NCBI GenBank assembly: GCA_944323885.1
Contig: CALUUD010000002.1
Span: 248,001-312,000, forward strand
Length of the DNA: 64,000 bases
Direction of reading: 5' to 3'
Source: an uncultured Helicobacteraceae bacterium
GTDB lineage: Bacteria; Campylobacterota; Campylobacteria; Campylobacterales; Helicobacteraceae
Positions within the stretch are counted from its first letter, which is position 1. Each line of letters begins with the position of its first letter. The notes under the pieces were generated by a model. That model searched no databases. It had not been told where the DNA came from and was given only the letters and a program-made list of their open reading frames with translations. A program made the position numbers and the translations under genes. Below, piece after piece: positions 16,552 to 24,320 of the stretch.

Positions 16552-17529
16552 TTATTTTGTAAATAATAATTTTATTTTTTTGTATATAAATCTAACATAC
16601 TTATGAATACCAAGTTTATGAAGATATTTTTCAATAATATCTCTTTTATAAGAATAAAATGCTCTATAAGTATTTCTTTGTATCCTAGGATCTAATTGTA
16701 TATCTTTTATCAATTTTGGTAAAAAATCATTTATTAATTTTTGACTTTGCCATTTTTTATCTATGCCGCAATGTTCACCTCTTCCATCATGGCCTCTGTT
16801 TACTGATAGTGGCTTTATTGGGTAGATTGTATATCTATTTTGCTTAAACATATTGTAACATACAATAACATCGCCATATTTTTTTCCTTTTTCTAGCATA
16901 TCTTTCAAAATTACAAGCATATGTCTTGAAATTGTATTGAATTTTTCTACCTCTTCTTTATTCTCTAAAAATAAATTAATATCTTTTATTTCAAAATCTA
17001 TATCTTTATATCTATCTTTCCATAGCCCAGCACCCCAGGGAGAAAATATTTGTATTATATATACTTCGTGTGGATATTTTTTGTATGCTATGTTTTTGTA
17101 GTGTGTATGTGAAGCAATGGACATAATTCTTTTATCATCTTTATAAAATTCTAGAGCATTATTCATATATTCTAAAAACCTATTTGATACTAAAATGTCA
17201 TCTTCAAAAATAATCAATCTATCATATTTGCTAAATATATAATCCATAGCATCTTTTATAGAATCAAAGCTTCCTTTATTTGTTTCCCAAAAAATACCTT
17301 CTACTTTTTTAAAATATTGTCTATTATTCAGCTCTATTATATATTGCCTTACTTTATTTATTATATCTTGATGTTCTTCTTTATATGCGTTATCTGATAC
17401 TATATATACATTTGTGTGTTTTGCTAATTTATTATTCTTTAGATACTTTATAGCATTTTGAAGACAATCTAATCTATCATACACTGTTATTAAAACTGGG
17501 GATAAATTATTAATATTTAACTTTTCCAT
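16552..17529 (-). CDS. GT-A fold glycosyltransferase (GT2/GNT-I-like)
   Basis: The protein has 325 residues. The N-terminal SPVLITVYDRLDCLQNAIKYL is the nucleotide-sugar binding start of a GT-A fold. An acidic motif IIFEDDILV near residue 115 is the metal/nucleotide site, and FSPWGAGLWKDRYK near 190 resembles the acceptor region of sugar transferases in O-antigen loci. There is no membrane span, so it is likely cytoplasmic or peripheral. It is separated from the WbqC gene upstream by about 750 bp without genes, so it probably has its own promoter. Donor and acceptor are unknown. Confidence 0.78.
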   Translation of the reverse strand: MEKLNINNLSPVLITVYDRLDCLQNAIKYLKNNKLAKHTNVYIVSDNAYKEEHQDIINKVRQYIIELNNRQYFKKVEGIFWETNKGSFDSIKDAMDYIFSKYDRLIIFEDDILVSNRFLEYMNNALEFYKDDKRIMSIASHTHYKNIAYKKYPHEVYIIQIFSPWGAGLWKDRYKDIDFEIKDINLFLENKEEVEKFNTISRHMLVILKDMLEKGKKYGDVIVCYNMFKQNRYTIYPIKPLSVNRGHDGRGEHCGIDKKWQSQKLINDFLPKLIKDIQLDPRIQRNTYRAFYSYKRDIIEKYLHKLGIHKYVRFIYKKIKLLFTK

Positions 17530-18285
17530 GTATTGAGCCTTATTATTAAGCTAGAATGTAATTTTGTTTCTAGGTAATATATAATTATACTGTTATGTTT
17601 TAGTATATTTAATTATGTATCATTGTTATTTTTTAATGTACTATATTATTATAATAATTAATATGTTTGAACAGTTTCTTCATATAACCATCACTACTTA
17701 GTGTATAGTATCTTATAACTCTATAATTATTATAATGTATAAAAATTTATAGATTTTTAAATACAAATTTTATATCCACATGTCATTTATAAATTTATAT
17801 ATCAAATTACTAATATTTATTGTAGGCCAATACCAACTTAATCTATAATCTTAGGTTTTTTAGCTGTAATTACAGAACAATAACTCTAAGCTTTTAACTT
17901 TTTCTAGTATCAAGCAATTGTTATTTCTTGATTAGTAACTTTTATTATATTATATTTTATAAATACAAAATTATAGTATATTATATACTCTATTTTATAA
18001 AAGTGGATAAGCTAAAAGTAATCCATACACATAACCACTGCAGCCAGAATTTGGATCAAAATAAACACAATTTATATTTAACTCTAATTGATTATGTAGT
18101 ATATGCGCATTGTCTGGTTCCATAAATCAGGTGTTTAAGTTATAAAAATAATTACATCGATTTCATTTTTTTATAATAATATTGTTATGTAGTAAATCTT
18201 TTGCACTATTATAACAAAAACTAAGTATGGCAGTATTATTAGCTATAGAATTTGTTTAATAATAGATTCTATGTTTATTGCTTGT
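17530..18285. other. Gene-poor, very AT-rich stretch between glycan genes
   Basis: No convincing reading frame, RNA gene or strong hairpin is seen in these 756 bp. A 65-codon plus-strand frame at 17928-18125 contains a KVIHTHNH segment, faintly reminiscent of a glycosyltransferase 4 motif. That would fit a nearly erased glycosyltransferase remnant, but the evidence is weak. Confidence 0.4.
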
Positions 18286-19020
18286 TTATAGAAATTTTTT
18301 AGAGCTTATTTGGTATTGTAATAAAAGATTTGTGATTTCATTTTTATTATTAAATGCAATAACATCAATAATACTTAGATTTGGTATAAAGGTGTTATCA
18401 AATTGTTTGTATTTCATAGTTTGATTTACTTGTAAAAAATTTAATTCAATATTTTGATTTATGAAATCATTTTCACTATAAAGCACTGCTCCTCCAATTG
18501 AATTTATGTATTTTTTTGCATGCATAGCCTTGCATATTGCTATAACTTTATCTTGTGATTTTAAGTCATGATTAATTGGCAAAGTAGAAGAAATGAAAAT
18601 ATTTGTATCTATTCCTAGATATATACAAATTTTCATTATTGAATGGTAAATAAAATCAAATAAATTATCTTTTGGGTATATGATTATTGATTCTAATAAT
18701 GTCATTAAATCATCATGATAAGGTGCTTTTTTATACGCAAAGTGTATAGAATCTAGTAGTTTTTCTTTATTAAAATTTTGGCTTATATATCGCTCATTTA
18801 TATGTAAATAATCAGAATCTTTTTTTAATGCAATTGAAAATATACAAGGCTTATGATTTTGTAAAAAGCTATTTTTATTTACAAAATATTTTGTAGAATA
18901 CTTAATATTATCATAAATTACAAAATTATCTACTGCATTGATAAGCTGAAAATAACCAATATATGGCAAAAAATATGGCTGCATTATTGCTAGACTTTGA
19001 TTTTTTGGAGTGTATTTCAT
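18286..19020 (-). CDS. WbqC-family protein
   Basis: The protein has 244 residues from ATG 19020. AAGGAG lies 8 nt before this ATG, while an in-frame GTG three codons upstream would abut the ribosome-binding site. The N-terminus LAIMQPYFLPYIGYFQLINAVDNFVIYDNIKY is the WbqC signature. WbqC proteins occur in O-antigen and amino-sugar loci. Their reaction is not settled; transfer or activation of acyl/amino groups on dTDP-sugars has been suggested. It is the last gene of the minus-strand operon headed by the acyltransferase at 22793, with 95 bp to the preceding gene and an independent ribosome-binding site. Confidence 0.85.
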   Translation of the reverse strand: MKYTPKNQSLAIMQPYFLPYIGYFQLINAVDNFVIYDNIKYSTKYFVNKNSFLQNHKPCIFSIALKKDSDYLHINERYISQNFNKEKLLDSIHFAYKKAPYHDDLMTLLESIIIYPKDNLFDFIYHSIMKICIYLGIDTNIFISSTLPINHDLKSQDKVIAICKAMHAKKYINSIGGAVLYSENDFINQNIELNFLQVNQTMKYKQFDNTFIPNLSIIDVIAFNNKNEITNLLLQYQISSKKFL

Positions 19021-19115
19021 GCTATGCACTCCTTTTTTTGTTGTTTTGAATGTAATAATTGTTTAGCAATGTATAGCATAATTAAAAATTTTATAAATGG
19101 AGGAGAATAGATCAT

Positions 19116-20615
19116 TTAACCCCCCCCCCGTAATATAACTTTGCTTTTTAAATGATTAATATTTTGATTATTTGCAAATCTCAATTCTAGGAATTCATTA
19201 TCTTTAAATAATAAAATATTGTTTTCATAATTTTCTACTATTTCATAGTTATTTATTTCATTTTGTAGTGATTTTAAAAATTTATTTTTTATTTTTTTTA
19301 TTTCTAACACTTTAAACTCTCCTAAATTTGTTATTATTTTTGCTGCGATATTTTCTATTCCAAATGCATTAATTGTGCGTATTAACTTCTTATTGCTACT
19401 ATTTATTGGTATTTTTATTTCTTTTGGTCTAGAGTAGTAGCTTTCTTTATATTGCTTTGTTTGTATTTCTTTGAAGTTATTATCCATAGCTAACTTAAAT
19501 GCCATTGCTTCTGCTTTAAAGCATAGTTTATATAAAAGTGATAATGATAAATTTTTAATTGGTATTTCAATATGTGCTAGAATTTGGCCTCTATCTATTT
19601 CATCATCCATAGTATGAACGCTTACACCAGCTTTCTTATTGAATAAAATTGCCCCATTAATTGGATTTTTACCTCTTAATTGTGGAAGTAGTGAAGGGTG
19701 GATATTGATAAATTTTTGGTAAGGTTTTTTTAGTAGTGATACAGGCAATATATAAGGACAACCATTTGAAACCAATAGTTCAAAATCACTACTTTTTATT
19801 TCATTTAATAATTGCTCATTATTATCAAATAATATAATATTTGATAATTTTATATGTTTATGTGCATAAGAATCTTTTAATATAAGTATTTTCTCTATTT
19901 TTAGATTTGATCTTAAAATTTCATTTAGCACATTAAGCCTATTTCCTATAAAAACAACCCTTATTTGTTTGTTTTTATTTTCAATATTTGGAAAAAATGC
20001 AGGAGAGCTAGTAGAATCTTTTATTGATACAATATTATTTTTTATTTCTATGGTATTATTTTTTAAGCGGGTATATATTTGTTCAATCATTGGAATTTGC
20101 ATTGCCAATACACTTTCATAACTTTTAAATTCACTTGCTTTAATTATGCTCTGCATAATGATTGGACCAGTATCTATGCCTTCATCTATAAAATGTGCAG
20201 TATTTCCAAGTAAGAAGGCCTTTGATTTTAATGCTTTATCAATGCTTTTATTTCCAGCAAATAATGGTAGTATAGAAGGATGGAAATTGATGATTTTATT
20301 TTGATATATTTTTAGTATCTCTCCTACCAAAATTAATCTACCAAAACAAAAACATTGTGTTATTTGTAATTTATTAAAATATTTAAGCATTATACTACTT
20401 AGGTATTTATTTCTCTCCTTTTTAATTAGCCCTAATTTGTCATAGTCAATTTCTATTAATTCGATATTTTTACTTTTAGCGTAGTTTTGTAATATTTTAA
20501 GCGGTGGATTATCAAATATTATTAATTTTGTAGATTCTAACACCTTAGAATCTTTTTGAAATAGTTTTATAAGGCGTGATGCATTGCCTGATACATAAAA
20601 TGCAATTTTAAGCAC
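19116..20615 (-). CDS. Tandem formyltransferase-like protein (PurN-like half plus Fmt-like half)
   Basis: The protein has 499 residues from GTG 20615, chosen because GAGG lies 6 nt upstream and the protein then starts MLKIAFYVSGNASRLIKLF, like PurN. Residues 1-200 carry a formyl-transfer core (INFHPSILPLFAGNKSID, then HFIDEGIDTGPI). Residues about 215-400 carry a second core (INIHPSLLPQLRGKNPI, then VHTMDDEIDRGQIL) like methionyl-tRNA or sugar N-formyltransferases. Both retain the His and Asp of the N10-formyl-THF site; the usual Asn differs in each half and should be checked. Next to a DegT aminotransferase this suggests N-formylation of an amino sugar. The last codons lie in a G10 tract, giving an RGGG-stop tail. 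The start overlaps the DegT stop by 8 nt. Confidence 0.72.
   Translation of the reverse strand: MLKIAFYVSGNASRLIKLFQKDSKVLESTKLIIFDNPPLKILQNYAKSKNIELIEIDYDKLGLIKKERNKYLSSIMLKYFNKLQITQCFCFGRLILVGEILKIYQNKIINFHPSILPLFAGNKSIDKALKSKAFLLGNTAHFIDEGIDTGPIIMQSIIKASEFKSYESVLAMQIPMIEQIYTRLKNNTIEIKNNIVSIKDSTSSPAFFPNIENKNKQIRVVFIGNRLNVLNEILRSNLKIEKILILKDSYAHKHIKLSNIILFDNNEQLLNEIKSSDFELLVSNGCPYILPVSLLKKPYQKFINIHPSLLPQLRGKNPINGAILFNKKAGVSVHTMDDEIDRGQILAHIEIPIKNLSLSLLYKLCFKAEAMAFKLAMDNNFKEIQTKQYKESYYSRPKEIKIPINSSNKKLIRTINAFGIENIAAKIITNLGEFKVLEIKKIKNKFLKSLQNEINNYEIVENYENNILLFKDNEFLELRFANNQNINHLKSKVILRGGG
19120..19129. repeat. C10 tract (G10 in the gene) at the 3-prime end of the formyltransferase gene
   Basis: Ten Cs on the plus strand. 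With 10 Gs the protein ends RGGG-stop. With 11 it would continue with LNDLFSSIYKIFNYAIHC. With 9 it would end RGGVK. Tracts of this length are classic slipped-strand sites in Helicobacter. Confidence 0.9.
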
Positions 20616-21630
20616 AATACACCTCATATTTATGAAAATTAGATGTAATACAATATGAATTTCTTGCATTGTAAGTTTCATTTAAGCTTCCCCCCCCCCA
20701 TTTAATTATTTCAATGATTCTATTCATATCATTTATTTCATATCTTTGATCAATGGGTATTGCTACTAAGCTATCTCTTAGATGAATCTCAAATGAATTT
20801 TTATTGCACCATTTTTCTAGATCTTGCCAGTATGTCGCTATAAATATTTTGTTTTTAATTAGATATTGTCTTAATTTATTATCTCCAATGTATGGATATA
20901 TCATTGGTATTTCATTTTGCCCTAAAAATGATTTTATGGAATTTTTTAGAATGTTATTTAGGTGATTATAATTTTGCACTCGTTTTTGTTTTATTTTTTT
21001 GTAATTTATGGAGTGAAGTAGTGTTTTTGTCAGGTTTGACATTTTTCTAATAGTTTTAGAATCTAGTGATTTTTCAGAATCTAAAAAATATTTATAGCCA
21101 TATTCTGCACCCTCTTCAATTCGTGAAAATAAATATTTTGCCCTTTTTATACTAGAATCTTGTTTTACCCCTTTTAATGTGCTTTTTGTATCATATAAAA
21201 TTCCTCCATCGCTTACTCCTATGAATTTTCTAGGTGAATAAAAACACATTTTTGTCTTTTTTGCAAAAAAGCTTTGTGCATTATCAATTATTATATTTTT
21301 ATATTTTTTTGTAATTTCTTTTACATTGTGAGAATTTATTCCAAAATAGTCATTATAAATTATCCAATTATTATTTTTGCATTCTAGTTTTGGGCTTAAA
21401 TCTTCATTAATTGAATAAAATTTAATATTACAATGCATTTCTTTTATCGCATCTAGCACACTTTTGCAAGTAAAATATGGAATATATATTTCTTTTATGT
21501 TGTGTGTTTTTATTAGTAGCTTTATTGCACTTCTTGCTGATTGTAAATGCAGGGCATTTTTGTGTGGATATGAGTTTGTATTATTAAGTTCAAGTGCAAA
21601 GTAACCACCTATTTCTTGATATTTATTCAT
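20608..21630 (-). CDS. DegT/DnrJ/EryC1-type PLP aminotransferase, phase-variable C-terminus
   Basis: The protein has 340 residues in the present tract state. PLP-fold features include HLQSARSAIKLLIKTHN near the start, a DNAQSFFA aspartate region near 140 and the internal-aldimine lysine in SPRKFIGVSDGGILYD (about 160). Such enzymes aminate keto-sugar nucleotides. A G10 tract encodes Gly312-Gly314. With 9 or 11 Gs the protein would end after 315 or 317 residues instead of 340. The long form stops at 20608 and overlaps the formyltransferase GTG (20615). The ATG at 21630 overlaps the GNAT fragment stop by 8 nt (ATGAATAA). The fold is divergent from standard WecE, and substrate is inferred from neighbours. 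Confidence 0.78.
   Translation of the reverse strand: MNKYQEIGGYFALELNNTNSYPHKNALHLQSARSAIKLLIKTHNIKEIYIPYFTCKSVLDAIKEMHCNIKFYSINEDLSPKLECKNNNWIIYNDYFGINSHNVKEITKKYKNIIIDNAQSFFAKKTKMCFYSPRKFIGVSDGGILYDTKSTLKGVKQDSSIKRAKYLFSRIEEGAEYGYKYFLDSEKSLDSKTIRKMSNLTKTLLHSINYKKIKQKRVQNYNHLNNILKNSIKSFLGQNEIPMIYPYIGDNKLRQYLIKNKIFIATYWQDLEKWCNKNSFEIHLRDSLVAIPIDQRYEINDMNRIIEIIKWGGGSLNETYNARNSYCITSNFHKYEVYCA
20690..20699. repeat. C10 tract (G10 in the gene) near the 3-prime end of the DegT gene
   Basis: Ten Cs follow the codon for Trp311 in the minus-strand gene. 10 Gs give 340 residues, 9 give 315, 11 give 317. Confidence 0.9.
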
Positions 21631-21826
21631 AAATATCCTTTATCATCAGTTTTCTTTGTTCTTTGAAATTAAGATTTATGTATAGTTGTAGTGCTCTTAT
21701 ATTATTACTACTTACAAAAAGATCAAGTTTTTTTATATTTTTCTTTAATAGCTGTAGCTCCATTGTTCTTATAAGTTCTTTTGCTATGGAAGTAGTCGCA
21801 TTATCTTTTATCATAAGACCCCCCAT
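21623..21826 (-). pseudogene. C-terminal half of a GNAT acetyltransferase, out of frame with its N-terminal half
   Basis: Sixty-seven codons end ...LDLFVSSNNIRALQLYINLNFKEQ..., the typical closing part of a GNAT domain (variable strand, then N..A...Y...F). The N-terminal half of the same domain is the C-terminus of the gene upstream. The two frames overlap at a G6 run (21819-21824), and five Gs would join them. As written this half has a possible start at ATG 21826 but no ribosome-binding site, and alone it would lack the acetyl-CoA site. Its stop overlaps the DegT start by 8 nt, so in a repaired state it would couple translation into DegT. Confidence 0.7.
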
Positions 21827-22793
21827 TGCTATATGAAAATATTTTTCCTTGAAATTTTTCTAATACTGCAATTTGATTTAGATGTGCTATTTTTTGATTG
21901 AATTCATTTTTTATAAAGAAATGACAAAGTCCCACTATATTTTCTTCTTTTTTATTTTTTGCAAGCAGTAAATAGCATTGTTTGTTATTTAGATATTTTT
22001 GTAGTTCATTAAATTTGTCATCAAAAAAAGATTCTTTTATATAAATATCCTTAAATGATGCACTATAGGCTAATTTTATTAAAGTTTTTATGTCATTTTT
22101 ATATGGAGTGATATTTTTTTGGCATTTATGATTTTTATCATGCACATGCCCTATATTTTTATTATTTGATGATTTGTGTGATATTATTTGTTTATAAAAT
22201 TTTAGATTCCCCCCCCCCATAGAGGTATTTTTTATATGTTGCTTGAATTCTAATTCTAAGTCTAGAATCTTTTTATTTCTATTACCAATTTTTTTTGCAG
22301 GAATTCCAGCAAATATTTCAAAATCACTAATACTGCTTTTTAATAAACTATAAGCACCAAGGACACTTCCAATCCCACATACTACACCTGGTAGTATTGT
22401 TGCATTTGTGCATATTTGTGTGTGTTTATTTAGGATAACTTTTTCATATTTTGTATTACAGAAATTAGGATCTATTATTGGGCTTATTAATGCATTTCCA
22501 CTAAAGTCATCATTGCTTGCAAATATTGTTGCTTTTGGAGATATGGTGCAAAATTCTTTAATTTCTATACCACTTTTGCCACCATATAATGCTACGAATG
22601 CAGAAATATGAATAAAATTCTCTAATTTTATAGCACCACTTAAAATGCTAAAATCATCAATTCTTATATTATCTCCAAATTCCATTAAATGTGTGTTATA
22701 TAGACTAGCTTTTTTTGATATAAGTATATTTTTTGGATTATTAGGGATTTTGATTTGTAATTTTTTTAATTGTTTAATACTTAGATAAGACAT
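21801..22793 (-). CDS. Left-handed beta-helix acyltransferase fused through a G10 tract to the N-terminal half of a GNAT domain
   Basis: The protein has 330 residues. Residues 1-190 are a hexapeptide-repeat acyltransferase of the WbbJ/MaaB kind (FGDNIRIDDFSILSG, KVILNKHTQICTNATILPG, FEIFAGIPAKKIGNRNKK), probably O- or N-acetylating a sugar with acetyl-CoA. Met192-Gly195 are encoded by ATG and the G10 tract. Residues 196-330 are the first half of a GNAT domain (ITPYKNDIKTLIKLAY, LLLAKNKKEENIVGLCHFFI, LNQIAVLEKFQGK), which then shifts out of frame at a G6 run and ends SYDKR. With 9 or 11 Gs the protein would be the helix domain alone, 196 or 200 residues. It is the first gene of the minus operon, downstream of the inverted-repeat region. 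Confidence 0.75.
   Translation of the reverse strand: MSYLSIKQLKKLQIKIPNNPKNILISKKASLYNTHLMEFGDNIRIDDFSILSGAIKLENFIHISAFVALYGGKSGIEIKEFCTISPKATIFASNDDFSGNALISPIIDPNFCNTKYEKVILNKHTQICTNATILPGVVCGIGSVLGAYSLLKSSISDFEIFAGIPAKKIGNRNKKILDLELEFKQHIKNTSMGGGNLKFYKQIISHKSSNNKNIGHVHDKNHKCQKNITPYKNDIKTLIKLAYSASFKDIYIKESFFDDKFNELQKYLNNKQCYLLLAKNKKEENIVGLCHFFIKNEFNQKIAHLNQIAVLEKFQGKIFSYSNGGSYDKR
21819..21824. repeat. C6 run (G6 in the gene) at the frame break inside the GNAT domain
   Basis: AATGGGGGGTCT on the minus strand. Five Gs would read AAT GGG GGT CTT ATG and join the two GNAT halves in one frame. Confidence 0.8.
22209..22218. repeat. C10 tract (G10 in the gene) between acyltransferase and GNAT domains
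   Basis: Ten Cs on the plus strand. On the minus strand they read ATGGGGGGGGGGAAT. 10 Gs fuse the two domains; 9 or 11 Gs stop translation 1 to 5 codons after the tract. Confidence 0.9.
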
Positions 22794-22826
22794 CAGACGC
22801 TTCTATGATAAAATATTTTTAGTTAT

Positions 22827-23090
22827 AAAATAACAATTTTCAAACTTAAATTATTTTTTATATTGTTAAAATTAATAAATAAATCAAGTTATGCATATGT
22901 AATAATCAGGTAGTATAGTTATTAGGGTGTCTAAGAAATGAGATATAATACTACGACTTATTGGAATATATATTATATTAAGTATAATTGACTATAATTA
23001 TTGAATTGTTTTGTTATACAAATAAGTTATAATAAAATTTATTTAAAGGGTATACAATTCAATAAGTTTAAGTTTGAAAATTGTTATTTT
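22827..23090. repeat. Perfect 24-bp inverted repeats bracketing a 216-bp promoter-like segment between divergent operons
   Basis: The left arm at 22827-22850 is the exact reverse complement of the right arm at 23067-23090, and the match ends at both sides. The 216 bp between hold four TATAAT boxes in plus orientation (22944, 22983, 22993, 23028) and one clear one in minus orientation (about 22972). The segment fills most of the 327-bp gap between the start of the minus operon (22793) and the start of the plus operon (23121). This geometry fits a site-specific invertible promoter, but no recombinase gene is in the window and inversion itself cannot be seen from one sequence. Confidence 0.75.
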
Positions 23091-23120
23091 CAATTCAATT
23101 AAAATATTGCGGGAATATTG

Positions 23121-24311
23121 ATGCTAAGGCTTGGTTTTATTGGTGGTAGTATAGATTCTGCTATAGGATATACACATTATATTGCTGCTCGTATGGATAA
23201 TAAGTTTAGCATCGATGCTGCTTGTTTTAGTAAAAATAACGATATAAACTTGAATACAGCAAATCTATGGAGTAGTGATAATCCAATTAGGATTTATAAT
23301 AACTATTTAGATTTATTGAATGCTGAACATAATAGACTTGATGCAATATGTATCCTTACGCCTACAACTTTACATAAGCAAATTGTAATTGATTCATTAA
23401 ACCTTAATTATCCTGTTATTTGTGAAAAGACACTTTGTGTGAATTTAGATGAAGCCAAAGATATTAGTATTGCATTAAATAGTAATAATGAAAGAAAATT
23501 TTTATCCGTAATTTATAATTATACGGGTTATCCTATCTTGCGTGAATTAAAAGCTATGATAGCCAATAATGAGTTTGGTAAGATTTTTCAGATCAATGTT
23601 GAGATGCCGCAGGAGAGTTTTATCTCTACTACTAATGAAGGAATGCCAAAAGTACCTCAATCATGGAGATTAAGTGATGGTTTAATACCAACTATTTCTC
23701 TAGATTTAGGAATTCATTGTCATAATTTAATCTATTTCCTAGTTGGTAAAAGAGCTTTATGTGTATATGGTGATCACTCAAATTATGGACATTTTGATAA
23801 TATTGTTGATAATGTTAATGTTATTGCTAAATACGAGGATGATATAACGGTTAATATGTGGTTTTCAAAATGTGCACTTGGTTATAGGAATGGTTTAAAA
23901 ATAAAAGTTTTTGGAGAAAAATTAAGTGCTACATGGATTCAGACAAATCCTGAAGAAATTTATATTAATACACAATATGGTGATAGAATTATTAAAGATA
24001 GAGCTTCCCCAGGTATCACTATTGCGTCGCATAAGCGATATAATCGTTTTAAAGCTGGACATCCACAAGGTTTTGTAGAAGCTTTTGCTAATTATTATTA
24101 TGATGTTTATTTTTGTCTACAAGATTTTATTTCTCTAAGAAATTCTAAATATACTTTATCAGGAAAAGAATCATTGAATAAAGATTATGTATCAGATTTT
24201 GATTATATATTTGGTTTACAAGAGTCTTTAGAAGGATTACTTTTCTTTGAAAGTATAGTACGATCAGTTAATGAAAAAAGACAAATAATTGTTGATTATG
24301 ATAAAATATGA
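23121..24311 (+). CDS. Gfo/Idh/MocA-family oxidoreductase
   Basis: The protein has 396 residues from ATG 23121; a TTG codon directly before it is also in frame, and GCGGGA is the nearest ribosome-binding site. The N-terminal NAD(P) fold has an altered glycine loop (LGFIGGSIDSAIGYTHY), and the catalytic-lysine region is VICEKTLCVN near residue 98. The C-terminal domain carries ISLDLGIHCHNLIYFLVG. Such enzymes oxidise or reduce sugar nucleotides or inositols. It is the first gene of the plus operon that continues with FkbM, two radical SAM proteins and ATP-grasp. Substrate is unknown; a sugar nucleotide is likely by context. Confidence 0.83.
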   Translation: MLRLGFIGGSIDSAIGYTHYIAARMDNKFSIDAACFSKNNDINLNTANLWSSDNPIRIYNNYLDLLNAEHNRLDAICILTPTTLHKQIVIDSLNLNYPVICEKTLCVNLDEAKDISIALNSNNERKFLSVIYNYTGYPILRELKAMIANNEFGKIFQINVEMPQESFISTTNEGMPKVPQSWRLSDGLIPTISLDLGIHCHNLIYFLVGKRALCVYGDHSNYGHFDNIVDNVNVIAKYEDDITVNMWFSKCALGYRNGLKIKVFGEKLSATWIQTNPEEIYINTQYGDRIIKDRASPGITIASHKRYNRFKAGHPQGFVEAFANYYYDVYFCLQDFISLRNSKYTLSGKESLNKDYVSDFDYIFGLQESLEGLLFFESIVRSVNEKRQIIVDYDKI

Positions 24312-24320
24312 GGAATTACT

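Noticed and set aside
17928-18125. 65-codon open frame as a gene
   Set aside because: No ribosome-binding site, no clear domain, low-complexity AT-rich DNA around it. At most a glycosyltransferase remnant.
21623-21826. Independent small gene of 67 residues
   Set aside because: It is the C-terminal half of the GNAT domain begun in the gene upstream and has no ribosome-binding site at its ATG.
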